From assembly GCA_026419785.1 (NCBI GenBank), contig JAODTK010002899.1, positions 62,001 to 126,000 of the forward strand: a stretch of 64,000 nt of DNA, given 5' to 3'. Below are positions 57,230-64,000 of this stretch, one piece after another. The translations under genes and the position numbers were made by a program. The stretch's first letter is position 1, and every line of letters begins with the position of its first letter. This DNA comes from Sclerodactyla briareus (lineage: Eukaryota; Echinodermata; Holothuroidea; Dendrochirotida; Sclerodactylidae). The notes beneath the pieces are model-generated. The model had not been told where the DNA came from. It saw only the letters and a program-made list of their open reading frames with translations, and did no database searches.

Positions 57230-58840
57230 ATGTTGGTATTAGGTGCACACCTACTGGCACTTTCCACATCCAGGTTACTCCTGCCTAATTTGTCACTGGA
57301 GCTTTTCTGTAAAAATTAGAGCAACACGAAGTGTATGTTGCTGATACGAAGCTACTCATGGAAATGCAATTGCTTCTTCTTCATTGTAGCTCGCACAGGG
57401 ACATATTTTCTCTTCAAATAATTACGAACATTAGGCTGTCATTTCCTCCCATAATATATAGCTGCCTGCTTGGGACATTTGACAGGAGAATTCATAGCAG
57501 ACAGCGTTTGCCACTGTACCAATACTCCTGATCAGACATTTCGGATGAATGTGAATCATTTGAATTGAATAAAAACATTTTTTTTAATTGACTGAATATT
57601 TGAACGGATAATTAAACAGATAAATTAAATCAATCATGCACTATATAGAGAATGTCTCAAATCTTTCTTGCTAGCCATTCTCCTCATTTTTTTCCAATTC
57701 AACATGATTATCGATCATGAAACGCGGAGGCCTATTCAAGGCAACGCAACGATTACCCGTTCCGGGCAGGTTGGGGTGGCACACACGTATTAGCTCGAAG
57801 ATTCATCCGCCGGAAGGTTAACCTTTTCAAAACAAATGTCCATAATATTATTTGGGGGTTCATCTGCTGCTTTGTGGGAAGTAAAAGGGGATATACTCCC
57901 GACTTTATCTGAAAGGGGGTTAGTCAAAGTACAAATTCCGAAAATTTCATGGAAATTGGTCGCACCCCTTCGCTATTTTTTGAAATTCATGGACTAAATT
58001 AGGCCCTCGTCGAGTGTTTTTCGAAAATTGTAGTCGAAAATACCATGCTAAAAATAGACCCCCTACAAGCTCAACTTCTACGCGGTCTTGGTACATCGAA
58101 TTGCGCATCATCAGAATGATCTGCACGTGTATGGCGATTTTCAAGGTAAAACCTCTGGAGGTGCCTGTATGCCTGAGAACATACCCAATTTAGTGTGTAA
58201 GTCAATGGGCGTGTGCTACCTTGGTGATGATGATACATAATGAGAACCACATATAGCACCCATGACGTGTTGCCTTCGAGCCAAACCAGGCAAATGATCC
58301 GTTTTCTCCACGTAATTTACACAATTAATCATTCCCCCGAGGTGAATAACAACGTGTCACTGTGTGCGTGCCCCTCCGACGTTGTCTTCATCAAATTACT
58401 GTACAGGCAAGTGAAATCATCAATAAAGGTGTGTGTGGAACTGGTGCACTACGTTGGTTGAATGGGAGTGATCGTGTTAACGCTGTGGCACACATTCCAT
58501 CAATTTTCCTGTATGTTTGTTATTCTGTTCGACTATGCTTATGCTTCTGCGACGTCCACAATAACTAAAGAATACCATATCAGCAAGTGATTCTATAAGA
58601 AAATTGTGTAGATCAATGGATTTACATTGTGCTTTGAGAATACGATTTCGGGTAAAATGTGGTATCAACACCTACTCGAACGACTCGCTGGCGGCCAACG
58701 CTGCGGCACCTATTTCCGTTACCGCCTTGGTCGCCACTTATATACACATAGGTAGCATGAGACAATGTAGCAGAGGAGACCCTCCTGCGTTATCTAACTG
58801 AACTGAAGGAAAGCCGCTTGGGATTTCGATAGGATATGAA
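57230..58840. other. Unassigned DNA
   Basis: Short frames only (up to 73 codons), none with a family motif. No RNA gene seen. Confidence 0.5.
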
Positions 58841-58929
58841 CTTTCGATCCAGTGGCGTAGGAACGTAATTTTGAGTGGGAGGGCTGAAGTTTGATGACGG
58901 AACTGGGGGTGTCCCCCTCACATTCGCAA

Positions 58930-59830
58930 ATTTTTGCATTTTCTAGTGGCCTATGGTGCATAATAACACTCCAAAACACTCACTTCATTCCAGAAATAAT
59001 TTCGCATTTGACATGTCAATTTGCACATGCAATTTACTGCTCTGAATATTGTGTCGAATCGAATTGAGAGTAGTAAGATTTAGTAAGCCTAAATCTCAAT
59101 TTCCAGAGGACCGCCGAAGCCCCTCTCCTCCCACTTTAGAAAATGTTTGCATTCCAGGTGGCCCAAGATGCAATATGATGTATTATACGTTATGACGCTC
59201 CAAAACGCTCACGTTCCAGAAAAACAAAAGTCGCATTTTCACGTCCTCAGATGCGACTTGCTACTCAGGATCTTGTGATTTTTTAACCAAATTGTACTGA
59301 GCTCCATGGGCAGTAAGTAGGATCTTCTTAAGCAGTTAAAGGAATTGGTGTAATTCTTACCTGTCAGCGGACCGTCAACTTAAGCATACGGGACCATTCC
59401 AAGTTAGAGGGCCGACAAATTTTGCCAGATTTTTTTTTAGGTGGGTCACCGGACGGCTGGTACAGCGCGGAAAATTTTGAATGTTTTTTCGGGCATTTTA
59501 TCATAAATTTGGGCCATTCAGCAGACGATTCGGAGATTCAGCCATTTTTTCTTCACTCCTGTCTTTCCGCTGCCCAAATTTTTCACGAATTTCTCATCTC
59601 AGATAATTGTGACCGGCAGTCTGCCCAGACCCCCTCCCTCGCACGCCTATGACCGCCAAATTCCACTCTCCCCACTTGGGACAATTTTCATATTTACAGG
59701 TTGTCTTTGATGTAATCTGGCGCATTTTAGCACTCCATAAAACACTAACATCGTTCCAAAAAATAATTTTGCATTTTCACATGTCCTCAGATGCGATTTG
59801 CTGCTCTGAATCGTGTGATATTTTTCTGCC
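58930..59830 (+). repeat. Three diverged copies of a ~130-bp repeat
   Basis: A block with CACTCCAAAACACTCAC, TTCCAGAAATAATTTCGC, CATTT..CA and GC.ATTTACTGCTCTGAA occurs at about 58,955-59,055, 59,195-59,275 (GACGCTCCAAAACGCTCACG; AGATGCGACTTGCTACTC) and 59,730-59,820 (CACTCCATAAAACACTAAC; AGATGCGATTTGCTGCTC). The three lie on one strand with unequal spacing. The reversed 53-55 kb relative sits between copies 2 and 3. Confidence 0.65.
59420..59640 (-). repeat. Dispersed relative of the 53.2-54.4 kb unit, reversed
   Basis: The minus strand carries TCTGAGATGAGAAATTCGTG, then a GG.AAATTTGGG-like block, in the order seen at 55,200-55,375. Confidence 0.5.
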
Positions 59831-59849
59831 AAATGGCTGACATCAGGGC

Positions 59850-61120
59850 ATTATATGCTGCCCATCGTTGTAACCTGGTCGAAATCTCACTTTTCTGGGA
59901 CCGTCGAGATCCTCCAGTTAGCCCATTCTAGATGACCAAGGTTATGGAATTTCTTTTGCCACCTTCCCGTTTCTTCCGACGCAAATCTTTAAAAAAGATC
60001 GCCCGAATATAATAAGTTCTCGAATTTCATTGAGTTCACAAATGACGGGGACGTAAAATACACCAAAGGCGTGGGGAGCGCGCCAACACTTTTGCCACAA
60101 TTTGTGATATTTGATTTTAAAAATTATATTCGCCGCATCTTTCCTGGAATTTTGTTTTTTTTATAGAAATTTTGAACAATTTCTGCCTATATATTCTCAC
60201 TCAAGTTTTTTTTTTTTTTTTTTCTATGTCCATTAGTACTGTTTCATTCTGGACCACGATCAACTTCGTTTTCAGCGGACTTTCCAGGACGCTATACGTA
60301 TATTTTAGTCACATGCAGATTTGCCAATTTGCCCTAGCCTATGTTAAAAAAAATGCCTTGAGAATCATGCACAGATTCTTTACAAGCTACTTTCCCATTG
60401 GTTGCACGTGAAATCTAATCCCTACCCTATTAATTAGTTGCGATAACAATACCGACAGCCAATCACGCGCCGGTCTTTAAATATGCGTACGCGTTGACTG
60501 ACAAAAGAAGAGAAAATTTTGGCTCATCATCTGGAGATTGATATGAAAATTGATTTACAAAAGGAAATCAAAACAATCGACTGACATGTGGAAAGTGGGC
60601 TCAATCTGGCAGAAATTACGAAATGCTAGTTTTGAAAATTAAAACGGGGTTTTCAGACTCAAGGAGTGGGGGCGGAATGGTACTTCCGCCCCCACATCTT
60701 TCACTGGGGGATCATAAAAGGTGGATTGTTGCACGTGAACTATAATCTGTAACCGCACGTCAAGAAATGATATACTATTTAGGGTATAGACAGGGGATCA
60801 AATCACTCTCTCACATGTTCACGGAAATACGAAATCCCGGACAATCCGGACCTCTGACGAAGCAGTAATCCGCTTTCCTCTATATCATATATTAACTTTC
60901 AAGGCTTTGGCATTTCAGAGTGCAATTTACTAATGTTAGACATGTTTTGTGTGTTCTGCGATTTAACGACCACCTGAGGTGGTTGAACGTTTTATTTCCA
61001 TTTTAGAGGTACTTACAAAATCACCTGTGGTCAATACTGAACCGGGAATAATGTGTCCAAGTTAGCATATGACACTTGAAGTAATGGTAGGACATTTGGA
61101 AAAAGATATATCAATTTACC
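59850..61120. other. Unassigned DNA
   Basis: Includes a T-run at about 60,206-60,222. No gene recognised. Confidence 0.5.
60666..60695. repeat. Perfect 12-bp hairpin
   Basis: GTGGGGGCGGAA (60,666-60,677), a 6-base loop, then TTCCGCCCCCAC (60,684-60,695). It is fully complementary and GC-rich. The role is unknown; there is no T-tract or gene to suggest a terminator. Confidence 0.8.
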
Positions 61121-61123
61121 TAT

Positions 61124-61157
61124 AGTACTTTGAGAGCATCTCGTAGGCCTATAATCC
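61124..61157 (+). repeat. 34-bp direct repeat flanking L2 copy (left)
   Basis: AGTACTTTGAGAGCATCTCG and the bases after it match 62,698-62,731 at 28 of 34 positions. The two lie just outside the recognisable L2 sequence. Confidence 0.65.
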
Positions 61158-61159
61158 AG

Positions 61160-62456
61160 TCAACCTCACATCGAAGTACTGCTACTTGGACCAGGTGCCA
61201 ACATGGCTAATGAAGGACTGTGTCACTGACATTATACCTTTTTTCCACTCAGTGTGAATAAATCACTTGTAAGCGGCATTGTTCCTGGAATCTGCAAGCA
61301 GGCTGTTGTAACTCCTGTCCTCAAAAAGTCAAATTTGGATGTTAATGATTTGATTAAGTACAGACCAATTTCCAACTTACCATTCATATCATTGGTCATT
61401 GAAATGTGCATTCTCCATCAGGTCGTTCCCCTATGTATACCAATCGTTTTCGACCCCTCTCAGTGTGCTATCGCCCTGGGTTCAGTACTGAATCTGCTCT
61501 GCTTAGGGTACAAAGTGATATCCTCTCTTCTTTATATAACAAACAATGTGTGCTGCTTGAACTACTAGATCTTTCAGCAGCCTTCGATACGGTATATGAC
61601 CATGATATCCTGCTTCATAAATTGGAAGCATGGAAATCATTGGAGTTTGGCATCTGTGGGAACGCTTTAGGTTGGTTCAGATCCTATCTGACGATCGGTC
61701 TCAGTTCATTAAGGTGTTCTAAAACAAATTTAGTACTCATGATTTTCATTATGGTTTACCCCAAGGGTCAATTTTGGGTCCTGCCCTCTTCTGTATGTAC
61801 TCTTAAGTATGGATCACCGATTCAATATGATATGCAAGTCTATAATGTTTTTATATCAGACGTGTGGGCAACTTAGTAAATATCCTGATAGGCCAGCAAC
61901 TGAGAAACTTAAACATGCCGTAATTACGAGTCGACTTAACTATGGAAATTCTCTACTGCTGGGGGCTTCCACTAACCAATTATCTCTGCAAAAAACACAG
62001 CTGCCCGGGTAGTTTGCAGGGTTAAGAAATGTTCACATGTTACCCCTATTCTGTGAGAGAGATACACTGGTGACTATTCCTCAGCGTATCGACATAAGGT
62101 TCTCATCATTGCATTTCGTGCTATCAAAACTGGTACTCCAGCCTATTACATAATTTGCTACACACACAGAGTCAGCACAGACCTGTGCGCTCCATATTCA
62201 ACATCAACTTCAGGTTCCCAGGACTCGAACAAAAAAAATATGGTGACCGTAGCTTTATAAACTATGTTCCTGGCTGTGGAACTCCCTTCCTGTTTATTTG
62301 AAGTCCCTTGATTCTATTGATCTTTTCAGACGTCACTCAAAACTATATTTTTTTCCTAATCCTAATTTTTCCACTGCACTCTCAGCACCCGTTGAGCGGA
62401 TTGAACAACTCTTTTGTTTGAGTTTGAGCTATATAAGACGAGTTATTATTATTACA
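61160..62456 (+). pseudogene. L2/CR1-type LINE, 5'-truncated and frameshifted
   Basis: From the 5' side the translated blocks are YCYLDQVPTWLMKDCVTDII (about 61,181), GIVPGICKQAVVTPVLKKSN (61,278), YRPISNLPF (61,360), the LLDLSAAFDTVYDHDILLHK box with the first catalytic D (61,562), GWFRSYLT (61,672), a GVPQGS-like block changed to VYPKGQFWVL (61,755), then HAVITSRLNYGNSLL (61,915), LWNSLPVYLKSLDSIDLFRR (about 62,275) and LSLSYIRRVI (62,425). The element ends in TTATTATTATTAC, the short tandem tail usual for this group. The Y/F-A-D-D box is missing between 61,800 and 61,870. The longest open stretch is 61,406-61,876. In intact form this enzyme copies LINE RNA into DNA at the target site. Confidence 0.9.
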
Positions 62457-62469
62457 ACCTCCTGATACA

Positions 62470-62535
62470 ATGTATTTATATATTCTGTATATATATAAAT
62501 TATAAATAAATTTATATATTATATATATATTTTCT
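62470..62535. repeat. AT-rich palindromic tract
   Basis: (TA)n and ATAAATTTATAT words immediately downstream of the LINE tail. Confidence 0.8.
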
Positions 62536-62697
62536 GATGTTCACTCTCATGGTCTGAGCGGAATGATATATGCCGACTACACTTAATTGAAGCTTCATTC
62601 AGCTTTTGAGATACTCGAGAAAATAAGCATCAATGTTTTTTGTTTTGTTTTTGTGGGGGGGGGGGGGGGTGGTTCTTCAATGAATTATTTAGTTTTC

Positions 62698-62731
62698 AGT
62701 ACTACGGGAGCATCTCGTAGACATATACTCC
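62698..62731 (+). repeat. 34-bp direct repeat flanking L2 copy (right)
   Basis: Partner of 61,124-61,157 (AGTACTACGGGAGCATCTCG), on the far side of the L2 element and of a 17-G run at 62,653-62,669. Confidence 0.65.
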
Positions 62732-62734
62732 TGG

Positions 62735-63390
62735 CATTCGCCTGGACGAGGAATGGAAGGAATGTAATAAAATGATTGTGTCTGACGGGAAAAGATGATG
62801 GATGAACGTTTTTGCCCTTAGATACAAAATGCCAGAGAATGAACTCGATTGCGTGTAAGGACCCTCACAATAGAGTTTGCTACAGAGCGGAGAAATAACC
62901 CCCATTAACACGTACGTCACGTGTCAATAATGCAATGAAAATCTCGTGACACTCCCACTATTGAAACAATAGAAAAACAAGTGTCAAGAATGCAATGGAA
63001 ATCCCATGACAATCCGACTATCAAAAGGATAGAAAAACATGTTCCTGACTTTTAACGAAAAGTAGAAAAACAAGATTTATAATTGAAAACCTGGTTTATT
63101 AGATTTGAAATCTCAGTTCACCGTGAATTGTGAAATATGAATTCGAATTATTGACCTCGGCGGATCATTGGCACGGCTAGCAAAAAATACACTGCGTGAA
63201 ACTTGGGAATAGGTTGAAAAACATCCATAACAATACGATTGTCTACCGGGAAAATAAAGATGGGGGTTCGTCTAACAATAATCATGAATGAAGTCACCAA
63301 CTGCGAGTCGTCAGTTTGTTCACGTGATCGTCAACCCAGCGATCTCGATATTGTTCGATATCGAATACAGTATATTGTCACTATGGTAAT
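62735..63390. other. Unassigned DNA
   Basis: A partial direct repeat (GTGTCAATAATGCAATGAAA / GTGTCAAGAATGCAATGGAA) lies at about 62,922 and 62,981. No gene recognised. Confidence 0.5.
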
Positions 63391-63391
63391 T

Positions 63392-63425
63392 ATATCCCCG
63401 CAACACTGTAAGTGTTCGGGGATAT
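63392..63425. repeat. 15-bp-stem hairpin
   Basis: ATATCCCCG (63,392) pairs with CGGGGATAT (63,417-63,425), and AACACT (63,402) pairs with AGTGTT (63,411), with one bulged C and a 3-base loop. It lies just before a tandem repeat that shares sequence with the large array, so it may mark the end of a related element. Confidence 0.8.
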
Positions 63426-63499
63426 CATGGTTTTGGGGGGTAGCCATCTTCGCCGCCGCCGCCTCCGGAAACTTTGGGCGTCAGCACAATTAACTCTTT

Positions 63500-63960
63500 A
63501 ACGCTTATCCGATCGATCTGAAACTTGGTAAACAGTTCCGTCAAAACAAAATCCTCGGATGAGTTCGACTGCATGTTTGCTGCCCTCTATTTTGCAGGTT
63601 TTAGACGAAGAAATATAGATGGTCCGTTTTACAATAAACTTGGTGGGTGGGGACAAAAAATGGTCCCGCAAAAACATGACGGTGATTTCAAAATCACCGG
63701 AGGTCAAATTTGTCGTTTTTTTGCGAAAATACAGATGTAGTCTGATTAACATGGAACTTGATGAGTGGGGACAAAAGTGGGTCCCAAAAAACATGACGGT
63801 AATTTCAAGGTCACCAGAGGTCAAATTTGCGTTTTGATCGAGATTTTTCTAACTTTTTAAGATTCGAACGAAACTTGGAGAATGTGTACTACAGTTGGTC
63901 TTGAACAACAGGTAGGGCATTTCAAAGTCACCCCCTTCAGTTACGCGAAATCTATTTCAC
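63500..63960 (+). repeat. ~118-bp tandem repeat related to the array half-unit
   Basis: Two clear units are offset by 118 bp: GGGGACAAAA..TGGTCCC followed by AAACATGACGGT.ATTTC and GGTCACC(G/A)GAGGTCAAATTTG at about 63,649 and 63,767. Partial units flank them (GAAACTTGG at about 63,520 and 63,873). The second unit contains GGTCACCAGAGGTCAAA, identical to 17 bases of the 29.6-40.6 kb monomers, and an AACTTGG word upstream as in those monomers. Confidence 0.75.
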
Positions 63961-64000
63961 TTACTCATCTTACCTCATATTGCACTATTCACCCACGCCA

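Noticed and set aside
58850..59651. hAT element between CAGTGGCGTAGG (58,850) and the CGCCTATG end at 59,651
   Set aside because: Flanking octamers (TTTCGATC and ACCGCCAA) do not match, and the right end is only loosely similar.
60666..60695. Hairpin considered as a transcription terminator
   Set aside because: No T-tract and no gene upstream; bacterial-style terminators are not expected here.

Overview
This window looks like non-coding, repeat-dominated nuclear DNA from an animal, most likely a marine invertebrate. The reasons are several degenerate CR1/L2-group non-LTR retrotransposons (one with an ORF1 carrying an SGNH/GDSL-type domain), many long poly-G/poly-C runs, long trinucleotide and GTAT microsatellites, and short diverged dispersed repeats. 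I recognise no host protein-coding gene, tRNA, rRNA or CRISPR array. No open frame on either strand exceeds about 160 codons, and the longest ones lie in tandem repeats or microsatellites. Lancelet, ambulacrarian or lophotrochozoan are all possible; the sequence alone does not decide.

Layout. 1-3.78 kb: unassigned DNA with minor repeats. 3.78-4.16 kb: a small hAT-like non-autonomous transposon. 4.57-7.14 kb: a foldback element with ~1.1 kb inverted arms. 7.49-8.3 kb: the 3' end of one LINE (minus strand). 8.46-12.1 kb: a nearly full-length but broken CR1-type LINE (minus strand). 12.6-20.5 kb: scattered short repeats. 20.5-21.6 kb: a short, reverse-oriented copy of the element that dominates the centre. 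22-27.3 kb: dispersed repeats, microsatellites and a 305-bp duplication embedded in GTAT repeats. 28.0-29.2 kb: a TIR-flanked non-autonomous DNA element. 29.57-40.78 kb: a large tandem array of roughly three dozen ~300-bp monomers. 41.6-42.1 and 44.8-45.8 kb: further reverse-oriented, short relatives of that element. 46-49.7 kb: unassigned DNA with hairpins and homopolymers. 49.8-50.7 kb: a second copy of the CR1 family, plus strand. 53.2-54.4 kb: a ~590-bp tandem duplication. 58.9-59.8 kb: a diverged three-copy repeat. 61.16-62.46 kb: an L2-like LINE. 63.4-63.9 kb: a hairpin followed by a ~118-bp tandem repeat.

The most interesting item is the 29.57-40.78 kb array. Its monomers fall into four recognisable types (I-IV) that mostly recur in the order I-II-III-IV, giving a higher-order repeat of about 1.18 kb. 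Each monomer is itself two related half-units. The same unique end sequences that bound this array also bound much shorter copies at 20.5-21.6 kb and 44.8-45.8 kb. The array is therefore best read as the variable internal tandem repeat of a mobile element rather than as a free satellite. Most monomers carry three AGGTCA half-sites spaced by four bases. Part of the array (about 30.8-40.55 kb) has dense one-base indels, and one spot matches the end of an Illumina adapter, so its fine structure should be treated with caution.
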